This document shows positions 25,245 through 35,684 of a DNA stretch of 64,000 nt, in pieces. Location of the stretch: contig CM035315.1 of assembly GCA_002900995.3 (NCBI GenBank), forward strand, positions 1,953,826 through 2,017,825, written 5' to 3'. This stretch comes from Ganoderma boninense. Taxonomy: Eukaryota; Basidiomycota; Agaricomycetes; Polyporales; Polyporaceae. The notes beneath the pieces are model-generated. The model saw nothing but the letters and a program-made list of their open reading frames with translations. It was not told the origin of the DNA and made no database searches. The position numbers and the translations under genes were made by a program. Position 1 is the stretch's first letter, and every line of letters begins with the position of its first letter.

Positions 25245-27205
25245 TTACATGGGCGGAAGTCCCCTCGCAATCCGGTCTAAAGCAGCGATCGCATCTTCGC
25301 GCGACATACTGTTCAGCACTTGCGCGGCCGTCAGCGTAGGTGTATTCTGGGACCCCATGGTGGCGTGCACGACCAGCCGTGCGATGACTTCACCCTGGAT
25401 AGAAGACACCGAGGTTAGTACTGTTTGCGTGGGGAATGAGTGAGTGCGCGCGCACCACTTCGACTAAACATGCCACCACGATGAGCCTGACGCAGTCGTC
25501 AGTCAGCGGACCAGAGTGCGACGCACATCTTCCTTACCAGATGATGATCCACGTTATTCGGTCCATGGCGTTGTTGTTCAGGTGGTCATGGATCGCGCCG
25601 AGCTACGACCTCCATTCAGCACAACGCCGTCACCCCCCAAAAAAACAGGAACATAGAGACCACGCACCAAATCCTCTGCGACGGCGATCTTCTCATTCAG
25701 CACTTGCACCCGCGGCCCTATCTCGAGGTACTCCCGTACCGCATCGTATAGCGCCTTTAGGCTCGCCTCATCCCAGAATAGCTCAGGCACGTCTAGGACG
25801 TTGCTGACTAGGTTCACATCGCGCCTCAGCGTGAACAGCCTGCCCGTTAGACGAAGTGCGTCCTTGCGCTTGAGCGCGAGTACACCCGTCGAGGCAAGCT
25901 GCTGGGGGATCGAACGGGTGTGCGGGGACGAAAGGATGCGCGTGGCGAGTGACTCGTAGTGTGCGAGGAGGGTCGATTGTGCCAAGGCGTGCGCAACAGA
26001 GAGTTGGAGAAGATGCGAGTGTGTCTTGAAACGTAAAGAAGTCGTTGTAGATCCGGGGAAAGGCAATATTCGGGTCGTGCTGGACGAGAAAGGCAAAGAC
26101 AGTCAGACACAGGAGACGTGGAAGAGAGGCGCGGCGGTCGAACGTACCGCGTAGTGAAAGTCTTCGACCTCCCAGTCGTCGTGGGGGATCTTTCGGAGCA
26201 TGACGCTCGCGCCTTCGACGTCTTCGATGATACCCAGCTCCTGGTCCTCCCGGAATCCTGAAAAGACGACCACTCCGTAGTCGAAGAAAATGGCCTCCGC
26301 AAAGCCCTCGTCATCCTGGTTCTTGACGCGCCGACGCGTGCTCCGCGACCGGACGAACCTGGGCCGCCTTTCGGTGGCATAGACATCGCGGGGTGGACAT
26401 CCTCCGGGCTGAGCAGGATGGGTTCCGAGCCTGAAGGTTGTGCGGTAGATGTGGACGTGCCTTGCGATTGTGTTGTGAGCGACGACGGCAAAGCATGCAG
26501 GGCGGTCTCAGGAGATGCAGAAGGCATGTAGCCCTCCAAGCCGGGGGAGGTCGAAACCTCAACGGAGGTGAAGTACGAGCCTTGATAGCCAGCTTCCTCC
26601 GCTTCAGACAGCCCCGAAGTCGGGTCTTCCCCTTCTGGAGAGGTGGTAGGCGCGGACGACCGGACATTCGATCCAGCAGCGTAGCCCGGGAGGAGAGGTA
26701 GGTGGTACATCTATCTCCCACCTCAGCCTTCCCCACATATCATAATATTTAACCGGGTACGCACCACATACATCGCCTCGTCAAATACCCGGGGCTTGAC
26801 ATTGTGTTCCCGCTTCAGAAAGCTAGCAAGCAGCTTCATCTTGAACCCCTCTGCAAGACAGTATGCAGTGATGCGCCTGTATCCCGCCTTTTCGCGCTGC
26901 TCCTTGCTCATCCGCTCGCCCGCGCTCTTGTGCTCCCGAACACCTCTGTCTGTCTCGTAGCCATGTAACGCCTCCTCGTCGGTGTCCGCTTCAGGGGGCG
27001 GGGGTTTGGTTTGCGGGGCAGAGGGAAGGACTACGAGTTTCTGGGTGGTCTTGGACGTACGCTGGGCCTTGGATGCCCCCGTAACGGGATTTGTGAGGCC
27101 TATACCGGGAATTGAGGGACGCCGTGCAAGAGGGCGGGTGGGCCGTGCTTTAAGGGACGTTGGCGAAGCTGGAGAGGGCCGTGAAGCAGAGGGAGGGTTG
27201 GACAT
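25245..27205 (-). CDS. RMD1/DUF155 family protein
   Basis: Exon 1 (27205-26765) holds a Ser/Pro-rich head and RITAYCLAEGFKMKLLASFL, the family start of DUF155. Exon 2 begins at 26710 (MYHLPLLPGY). Later pieces read DEGFAEAIFFDYGVVVFSGF, PHDDWEVEDFHYA, PRIYNDFFTF, LQLSVAHALAQSTLL and LRRDVNLVSNVLDVPELFW, then NAMDRITWIII as a C-terminal membrane anchor, ending SREDAIAALDRIARGLPPM. This matches Saccharomyces Rmd1 and animal RMND1 relatives. Two places need a one-base frame change, near 26355-26385 and 26025-26032 (an extra T in ACGTTTC); all else is conserved, so sequencing error is plausible. Shares a 360-bp divergent promoter with MAK5. Confidence 0.82.
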
Positions 27206-27565
27206 GTTTGCAATGCGCGTGGCTTTCGAAACTACGAGAGCCTAGATGCACTTCGGAGATGTCAGCAGTCAATGCGGTGACTGGGAATCTGGAGGCAAGG
27301 GCAAGGGTTTCATCGTTTGTTCTGGAGCACGGAAGACTCACAATGTGGTTACGCAACGTGAATCACGGGAAATATGAGAGACGTCGTGGGTACGGTCCTG
27401 TCCTCGTCGCGGCAGACGGTGGCGGACGGTGTCAAGGCAGCAACCAGACGCTCGCTGACGTCGTCCGGTTACTTCGGAGATCCTCGAGCGCCGATCGCTC
27501 CTGGGATTTTTACGACGCCGATCGAGTTTCGACCACGGCTCGTTGTTGACCCCCTTCCTCTCAAC

Positions 27566-30561
27566 ATGACCTCTGGTGCTCAAGGACTCAAGAGGAAAAC
27601 AAAACCGTCCGCATCGTCTATTGCGAAGCGATTGAAGACCAAACATGTCTTGACAGACGACTTACCGTGGAAAAGGGTCTCCAAGCCGCGTGAGGCAGAT
27701 CTTGGGACGGGCATGGACGGCTTCTTGGAGCTAGAGGAGGTTGACGACGTTGACGTTGTGTTTGAGGAGACGGATACTGGGAGAGTGGTCAAGTTCAAGG
27801 TGCGTATATGCGTTGGTGTAACGACAGAACTCAGGACGGAAGTTTTGCACTAGGTGCGCGATGACGAGGGAAGCGAAGACGGCATGGAGGATGCACGAGA
27901 GACGGCTGGTCAGTCCTCTGCGGTGACCACAGAGAAGGTGGATGTCGATGCGCTCCCCGAGCCTGTCGCCTTCAACAGTGAGTTTGGTGGGTTGTCTCCT
28001 GGCTGCCCTGACACCCTTGCAGCAAAATCGCTCCTTCCGGAATGGTCCCCGTTCAAGCTTCATCCCCAACTGGGACGCGCGCTGTACGCGAAGAACTTCA
28101 CGACTCCAACGCCTATTCAAGCCCAGACACTCCCGTTCGCGTTCAAGAACAAGGATGTCGTCGGTGTTGCCGAAACTGTGCGTTCCATGTACCCAAATCA
28201 ACCAACCACAATCGATCTCACCCCAAAGACAACCACAGGGCTCAGGGAAGACACTAGCATATGGCTTGCCGATCCTTCACCACCTTCTCACCGATGCGTA
28301 CTCTCGTCCCATCCCGAGTAGCAAGACAAGACGGCCAGTGCGTGCGCTCATCCTCGCTCCAACGCGCGAGCTGGCTCTACAAGTCTCCTCCCACCTTAAC
28401 GCCTGCATCTCCTCTGTTGATGTCGATGCGGAGAAACATGGAGAAGAGGAGGGTGCCTCGACCTCGCAGAAGAGCAAGAACAAGGGCAAAGGCAAGGCAA
28501 GGGCCAAAGCTCCAGAGGCTCCTGCGGAGGACAAGCCAAAACACCCTCCCCTTGTGAGTGTGGCTGCGATCGTTGGAGGTATGTCTGCGCAGAAGCAGCG
28601 TCGCATACTCTCGCGGGGGGTAGATGTGCTTGTCGCGACACCTGGTCGGCTGTGGGATATTCTGCAGGAGGTGAGTCAAGCGATACGAGTTCTTCAGATC
28701 GTCAAGACGCTGAATGGACCTATCCACAGGACGACCAGTTGGCGAACCAGATCGAGTCACTACGTTTCCTGGTGCTTGATGAAGCGGACCGGATGATAGA
28801 GACCGGCCACTTCGCTGAGCTCGACAACATCCTGCGTCTGACGTTGCGGAAATCAGAGTGAGTCGTATGCTAGCCATCTTTTGTTCAGTCCAGGTTCATC
28901 TCGTCCCTACTGCAGCGATGATGTTATCGATTCAGAGGACAAGTTGGAGGAAGAATCCGAAGCTGAGGATACCAAAGAAGGCGTGCGCGCCGGCGAGCTC
29001 CAGACGTTCGTGTTCTCCGCTACGCTCAGCAAAGACCTCCAAAAGAACCTCAAGCGGCGCAGCCGCCCCAAGGGGACGAAAAAGAACCAAAAGCCAGCCT
29101 CTACGCTCGACGATCTCCTGCTGCGGCTCGACTTCCGCGATCCGTCCCCAGAAGTCGTCGACCTCGCGCCCGTCGGCACCGTCGTCGCGACTCTGAAGGA
29201 GAGCAGAGTCGATTGTCTATCGAGTGACAAGGACGCGTACCTCTATTACTTCCTCTTGCGCTACCCTGGGCGCACCCTCGTCTTCCTCTCTGCAATCGAC
29301 GGCATCCGACGACTGCTTCCCCTCCTCGCTCTCCTCGACATCCCCGCGTTTCCCCTACACTCACAGCTCGAGCAGCGCCAGCGGTTGAAGAACCTCGATC
29401 GCTTCAAGAGCACGCCGAACGGGGTGTTGCTCGCGACGGACGTAGCTGCGCGTGGGCTGGACGTGCCCGCTGTAGACCACGTCGTGCACTACCAGGTGCC
29501 ACGCACGGCGGATACGTACGTGCACCGGAACGGGCGAACAGCGCGCGCGATGCGGCGGGGCTTCTCGCTGGCGATGTGTGCCCCGGACGAGCGGAAGCTC
29601 CTGCGCGCCCTGATGCACAATCTCGGACGACGTACGTCTCCCTGTTGCCCGTGTGATTTGACTGTATGCGTGCGTGCGCTGACCGCTCGAGCAGAGGAGG
29701 ACGAGATCGCGGAGATGTCGGTGGAGCTGTACATGCTCGACAAGCTAAAAGCGCGCATCCAGCTCGCGCGCGAGATCGACGGCGCGCAGCACAGGCGAAG
29801 AAGGCGAAGCACGAGCGCAACTGGCTCCGGGAGGCTGCGGAGGCGATGGAGATCGAGCTCGACTCCGACCTCGCGAGGTGCGTCGTCTGCGTCGCTCACT
29901 TTCTCCGTCTGTCCGCGCTTCGGTTGTGTTCATGCCAACACCGGGCGCAGCGATGACGACGAGGGCAAAGGGCCGACGAAGCAGCAGCAGAAGGCGGCCG
30001 GGGCGAAGGTCGCGGGGCTCAAGGCGCAGCTGAAGACGATGCTGGCGCAGCCGCTCATCGCGAGGGGCGTCTCGACGCGGTATATCACCTCGGGCGTGCG
30101 GTCGATCGCGGACGACATGGTTGCTGGCGAATGTGCGTTATTTTACCCCCTGGTCATTCGTATCTTTCGCGAGGTTGCGAGGTAGCGCGCCGGTCGGCGG
30201 CGAAGTCACCCCCATAGGGTCCTCGTTGCCGTCTCAGGGAAGTGTCAGCGTCTTGAACGGCTAGATGCTGCATTTCGTCTCTCAAGCGTGTGTTTTCGTC
30301 GCTGTGAACCCGTGGTGTAAAGTCGTTTTCCCGAGACGTTTGTTCGGGGCTTAGGGATACCATATTTCGTCGTCCCTGTGGCTAAAGTCGACGAGTTGAC
30401 TGATTACGTGTTATCGCTTGGCAGATCACGACACCATGGTGGGGATGAAGAAGGTTGAGGCAGGCGACGACCTGGTCCCCGCCAAGGCGCGCAAGGCGAA
30501 GAAGGGCACAGTGAAAAAGGAGTATGAGGAATGGGGAGGCATTGACCAAGGCGAAGAATAG
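27566..30561 (+). CDS. MAK5: ATP-dependent RNA helicase MAK5 (DDX24 type)
   Basis: Exons: 27566-27799, 27854-27977, 28023-28177, 28239-28670, 28730-28857, 28916-29631, 29695-29877, 29951-30132 and 30425-30561. DEAD-box motifs run in order: Q-motif region [12 protein letters not shown], motif I (split by an intron, GSGKTLAYG), [24 protein letters not shown], the SAT motif in [12 protein letters not shown], then helicase-[15 protein letters not shown] and HRNGRTARA. The long charged insert between the Q/I motifs and PTREL and the insert after SAT are characteristic of Mak5/DDX24, a nucleolar factor for 60S ribosomal subunit assembly. One base appears to be missing near 29790 (CAGCACAGG, expected Lys codon), shifting into the frame that reads [10 protein letters not shown]. 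The last intron is 292 nt, longer than the others. Confidence 0.9.
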
Positions 30562-30903
30562 TGTTGTTGTGATTGTGCGTAACTGCCTTTACCCCTCTCA
30601 ACAAGGCTCCCAATTTGCGAAACTTCCGCCTCATTCCTCCGCCTCCTATTCCTATTCTCGATGCGTGTTCTGAAACGTAGACTGCAGGGTGTATGCTAGC
30701 CCCGTGAACATGTTTCGAGGAAGGAGAGCCTTCTCAGAAATGAACAATCCTGGTCTGATTTGGTTTGAATGACCGTTGGAAAGTTGAGGTTTTGCTAGCT
30801 GATGTTGTTGGAGTGTAGTGTCCATTGAATGAGATCCAAGAACGTTCACATAGCATCGAGAGCGTTATTTCACAATTGGGACGACCTTACAGATGAGAGC
30901 AGC
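30562..30903. other. convergent intergenic between MAK5 and GNAT gene
   Basis: This stretch holds only the 3' flanks of two convergent genes. No coding region or RNA is recognised. Confidence 0.5.
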
Positions 30904-31858
30904 CTAAACAGAGCGCATCGACGAGGCAGAGCCGGGAGAGACCGCAGGGAGGATAAGCAGGAATTCGTGGCCTTTCCGTAAGGAGCCCAGGCACCACTTC
31001 TTCTGCTCAGTGTAGCTACTGAGAACTTCGTCGGGCTCACCGTGGTCTACATAGAACGTTGTGTTGGCGAGGGAGACAGCGCCATCATCAACCTCGGATT
31101 CGAACAGCGCTCCCCGTAGCTGGCCATTCCTCAGGTACTTGACGGTTGAGCTTTGGAGGGCCTTCGGGGCATTTTCTCGGATGTACGACAAGTTGACCTC
31201 AGAGATCCGCTGGCCTGAAGTTCGAAATTTAGCCTTAGCCCAAGCGTCGCACGTTGATGCTGAGAACATGACTCACCTGGTACCATGTTGCAAATCGCAT
31301 TGCAGGCGGCGGGGTGCGTAGAGGCCACACCCATCATAGTAACATCTGTGAACCAGGATGACGCTGCGAGCCCCTGAAGGAGGCTTGTCGCGATGCGCTT
31401 CCTACGCTGGTTCGCATCGACGACGAGTTGTGTGATCCATCCGACGGTCTCTGGAGAAGCGTGGTTGTGTTAGGTGCCAGGCGTGGTCTCGCGATGCCGT
31501 GGAGACATACCTGATCCAGCGGTCCACTTCGTGGCGAAGGCTTGGCCTACAAGGTGGTCATCCTTGTACATCACGCTGAGGACGGAGTTCTTGGGGTCGC
31601 CGCTCCCGAGGCATTCAGCTCGCAGCTTCTTGGGCTGCATCCTGACTCGATCACCTGTAGAGACCACTGAGAAGACGAGGATCGACGAATAGGTAAGTGC
31701 CCACCTGGTTTAAGGGGGTTGGGAGCGTCAGGCCCCCATATGCCGTAGTTGTTCGAAAAAAGGGCGGCACATTGCACGAACTGCTCGTCGGTGATCTCGT
31801 CGCCGAACAAGATGCGGGGTTCCAAGTGAGATGGAACTCGAGTTTGAAGGGAAGCCAT
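30904..31858 (-). CDS. GNAT-family N-acetyltransferase (fungal conserved)
   Basis: Four exons in phase (31858-31705, 31654-31511, 31450-31277, 31214-30904) give 260 residues. The N-terminus reads HLEPRILFGDEITDEQF and NNYGIWGPDAP; the GNAT core follows with SVLSVMYKDDHLVGQAFAT (beta strands 2-4) and WITQLVVDANQRRKRIATSL, the acetyl-CoA pyrophosphate-binding loop where Q-R-R-K-R-I-A corresponds to the family Q/R-x-x-G/A pattern. The C-terminus carries FYVDHGEPD and WCLGSLRKGHEFLLI. The family is widespread in fungi with unknown substrate. The start MASLQ fits because the preceding bases are intergenic and the conserved part begins within ten residues. Confidence 0.8.
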
Positions 31859-32424
31859 GAGATGTGTTTAGAGGGCGGGTGCTTACCGCGATGATGTTGA
31901 CTCCTCCCGCCTTGCATATGACGTAATTTTCTCGATCTGGAGGTTTACTAGAGGAGCGCCGCGTGCGCGCGGCAGAAACCTTGGGTACGCTAGCATAGCG
32001 AGATAGCAAGTCGTCCCGTTCATTGCTCAACGAGTTGATAAGTTCATGGCTCAACGAGCTGACCGATGCACAGAGAGCTTGATTGATATGGGGATCGAGC
32101 GCGCTATAGTGACCCCTCTGTTTGGTTTATGGTACAACTAATGCATCAATGGAGCACGTCCCCATGCAGGGGTCGAAGGATTCAAGGAATCAGTTGCCAG
32201 TCATTGTTTTGAACCTACACTGTACACATTCACGGGATCTCCAAACGAGCAGAAACCGTCGAGTCGGCCATTAACGGAAGAACAGCATTCGGGCCGAACC
32301 GGGTACTATGGCCGGTTGATGGGCGCTTTGAATTATGGAGCAGCAGTAACCTTGTACCCAAGGTAATACCACGTTGGCGCTCGGTGTGGGCGTGTATGTA
32401 CTTTACGGAGTCTTTACCTCTTGA

Positions 32425-32580
32425 CACTCTCAGCCCATCACCGCCATAGGTTCGGAACAAGCCGCCTTCTCCGAATGAATTTTCGTGCTCCGCACGACCT
32501 TCGGTAGAAGGGGCTTGCTTCAAAGTACCAGAATCGGTGAGGACGTTCGCGAGCTTCGCCCTCCTCCAGATTTCCTCCAT
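32425..32580 (-). repeat. hairpin repeat, copy A
   Basis: The repeat contains an internal inverted pair, GGAACAAGCCGCCTTCTCCG (32454-32473) against CGGTAGAAGGGGCTTGCTTC (32502-32521). Read on the minus strand it aligns with copy B at 33464-33600 over more than 100 nt: AACGTCCT, GTACTTTG, CAAGCCCCTTCT, CGAAGGT and AACCTAT occur in the same order. The minus-strand frame covering it has no homologue I know and is probably incidental. Confidence 0.6.
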
Positions 32581-33463
32581 TTACCTTGAAAATTTGGAAT
32601 ATACTTCTTTCGATGCTAGAATAGAGTTTTGCAAAAATTGAGACTTGCGCGCCAGCTAGACACCGTTCACTGGAGCGTTGAACCAGGGCTAAATCGCCCT
32701 GTATTTCACCCAGGTAGAATAAATCGAGAAGATAATTGAGACTGATCCTCCCTCGTAACGAACTGCATGAGATGGTGTAAATATGCGGTAATATGTACCA
32801 CGTTGATTTATAGAGGCATCAGCAATGTCCTGAACAATTGGCAACCTCCGCTATGGTTGGAGAATCTGGAAGCGCCCATAAAGTGAGGTGCGCGCGCGGT
32901 CGCGCGAGGCAACGCGGTGTCGCTCGCGTGCGGGAGATGCTCCGCGCGCGACCCGGCGCCATTTACTCTATTCTCCGAATATATGCTTCAGTTCAATGAC
33001 TGGTAGCTCTGGCATCACAAGTACTTACCTGTTGTTATGCCTGGTTCATATTTAGATGTTCGAGTCTCTGATTTCTGCCTCCAGATACATGGTTGGGACT
33101 ACCTGCCTTCTGCCCGAGAGAACAAGGGTGAATGTGTCACACACCGTCACTCATCGTTATTGTCTGGTCACGAACGACCCGCCCGCCCACTCACCACTCC
33201 AAGTAAGTAGTAGACGGCTATGGTTGAGTACGCAAAGGTGCAAGGCCTTTTATATTGCCAAATATGCGCCAAATCTCAAAAAATTGGATCCTCCTTCTCC
33301 CTACATGCTGCTTGCCACATGTCCAATCCTGATGGCCGTGACGCAAACCCGACGCTCCATATCTTGGTAAATTGGCATCCAACAAATAAATAAAAAATTG
33401 GGCATACTCTCCATCATATTATCTACAGATTATACACCAAATGCTAAACGATTGGGGCGGAAG

Positions 33464-33600
33464 TGGAAGAACGCGAGGGAGCTCAACGTCCTGCCTGTTT
33501 AGCGTACTTTGGAACAAGCCCCTTCTGGCGAAGGTGCGCTGCGAAGCAAGCGCCGGAGCAAGGGGCTTGCTCCAAACCTATCACCGCCAAGCATGAGAGG
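33464..33600 (+). repeat. hairpin repeat, copy B
   Basis: This is the plus-strand relative of copy A. Its hairpin is GGAACAAGCCCCTT (33511-33524) against AAGGGGCTTGCTCC (33560-33573), one mismatch. It ends about 210 bp before the start codon of the downstream small gene, so it could act in that promoter or be a non-autonomous mobile-element relic. Confidence 0.6.
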
Positions 33601-33810
33601 GGCCTCGGAATTGTTTCAGACATTTTGAATTCTTCCGCAGCAGCGGCTGCGAGAGATGCCCGAATGGGAAAGCTTCCGTCATTAATATCGGCGACGGGCG
33701 CAGCCGTCGCCACGGTCATCACACGCGCCGAGTCAAGTTTAAGCGTCTGCCGCTACCCTCACCGGCCCCTCCCCACTCAATTCTCTTCTTGTCTCCTGCT
33801 TTCATCCACC

Positions 33811-34444
33811 ATGTCGTCGCCGCCGCCCTCGCCGCTCTTCTCTCGCTCGCCTTCAGGCTCCTCAGGCCATGGGTACATCCCGCTCGGCGTCCCCCGCGTC
33901 GCCAACCTTCTCGTCAAGATGCGCCGGCACCGCGCCAAGGCCAAGTCCCACCACATTGAATCCGCTTCTGGACCGGAGCCCCTAACGCATCCCGCGCTGA
34001 GGGACGAGGACGCCGTCTCCCCCCGTAAGGTGCCGCTTGATGAAGACACGACGTTCGTGTGCGCGACGGGGTCGACGTCGCGAAGCTGTTGAGGGCGGTG
34101 CGGGGCTCGCTGTACCAAAAGGCGGTAGACATCGGCGCAAACGTCCTGGTGGATGAACAGTGCGTAGTTAACCTTTGAGCGTCGAGATATGAAAGGGGAC
34201 TGATGGAGCGCGGTAGGTGGTCGTGCACGATCTGCGGACCTAGGCATCGGTCCGACGGCACGTTCAGAGTCTATGTATGCGCTTGTCCTTTTCGCTAGTT
34301 TGGAGAGGTGCTGATGAGTTGGGGCAGGTCCACTACTCTGCCCGGGGCGCACGCTCGGAGAGAGGCGACCCACAGCGCCCGGTTGCTCTGGAGAACGCTC
34401 GCGACGTTCCCGGGCTCATGACCATCGTGAACCGCATCGACTGA
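33811..34444 (+). CDS. small conserved fungal protein, function unknown
   Basis: Translation from 33811 gives a Ser/Pro head (MSSPPPSPLFSRSPSGSS), then GYIPLGVPRVANLLVKMRRH. The next block, GVDVAKLLRAVRGSLYQKAV and DIGANVLVDEQ, is in a different frame: about two extra bases (or one missing) near 34055-34062 separate them, or an intron with a GTAAGG donor near 34025 removes the break. Then exons at 34217-34274 (WSCTICGPRHRSDGTFRVY) and 34328-34444 (ending VPGLMTIVNRID) follow in phase. The CTICGP motif and the final VPGLMTI segment recur, as I recall, in small basidiomycete hypothetical proteins. No activity can be assigned. Confidence 0.6.
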
Positions 34445-35684
34445 ACTCCACGAACCCATTCCATCCTCGCTTGGCTCCCTGACAAATTTGACTCAATTTC
34501 TCCCCCTTTGCTGCATTCCCCATACTCCTCTCCCCTCATTGCCCTCACGGACCATTTTCGGCCACTGTAGAACATCCAGGATTGGCTTATTGCATGACAC
34601 ACTTCTAATACCCCCATTGTACCACCACCTTCGTCGCCATCATACCGACCGCCAGCTAGCCAGCACGTACGAGCCTCTATAATCCCCCTACGACACCCGT
34701 GTACAACATGTTCGATATTTGCACGTTGCCTATTTCTTTTCTCCCTGTAGAAACACCTCGCCCGTCCCATTCTTGCCTCCTTGCATACAGAGCATCACGT
34801 TCATTTCTCCACTGTACCAATTTCTCCCGTGTATATCTACCTACTACTCAAGTACATCTGCCATTCTGCCCCCAAACTGCCCTCAAGCCCTCAAACCTCA
34901 TGTATGCGTGCAGGAAACGACGCCTCGGCCGTATGGCGAGCTGCAGCCTCCGGTCCCGGTACCTCGAGTCAGAGTGCGGTACGGTTTCCCAACAAACTTT
35001 GATACGCTGGCTGGGTTCGAACTGACGCCGCTGTCCGCAGATGGTGCATTCCTACTTATCTTAATATCTACGTGGAGGTCCGCTGATGCGAGTACTGAAC
35101 GCCGCGCTCACCGTTCGATCGGTCGGGACATGGACGGATCCAACAACACATCGAAGACGACTGTGCAATGTGCGCTAGCAAATTGAGCGCAATCAAGACC
35201 TTCTTTCTGAATGCCTCCGAGTCGGTCGCCTGCCCACGACTGCAGTCGCAGCCGAACGGCGGCAACATTCAAGTGTAACGGTGTGTGCTTTGTCTTACGC
35301 CTCTAAGCTTCAGTGCACGGCTTCACAAACGGCTGTGGGAACTACGGCCGATTGACTGAAAAGCCACGAACCCTCGCATATACGTATTCATCGTGAGTGT
35401 ACCGGAGCAGATGAGAGTTTTCTGATAAAGTCATTTCCGCTCTGCAAGGAAGCTCGTTGAAGGGCCATAAAAAGGATCCGCCTTTGCCCTTACCAACCGA
35501 GCGCTCGCAGCCCGTGGTTCACAGCCTCAGAGACACAGCATGCACCAACGTTCGCGACGTGGGTTGCCCTCCACAACCACGTTCGCATATTGTCAGCTCT
35601 TTGTGAGCCATTTGTTTTGTAAGTCGCTGGCGGTTTACCATCATCTCATGTTCGTTGGTGCTGTGCTGACTATGGGCAACGAAG
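34445..35684. other. intergenic, no gene recognised
   Basis: The sequence is pyrimidine-rich after the preceding stop codon and otherwise featureless. Open frames at 34699-35186 lack any recognisable motif. The 200 bases before 35685 are the likely promoter of the HET gene. Confidence 0.5.

Larger units (their letters stand above)
31859..33810. other. 2-kb gene-free region with hairpin repeats
   Basis: No coding gene is supported. Two related hairpin repeats in opposite orientation (32425-32580 and 33464-33600) are annotated separately. A sharply GC-rich island (about 32886-32965, alternating CG dinucleotides) is embedded in AT-rich sequence. The final 200 bases are probably the promoter of the next gene. 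Confidence 0.5.

Noticed and set aside
33463..34092. Upstream start at 33463 for the small gene at 33811
   Set aside because: The added 116 codons lie in the hairpin repeat and have no conservation; the Ser/Pro start at 33811 fits better.
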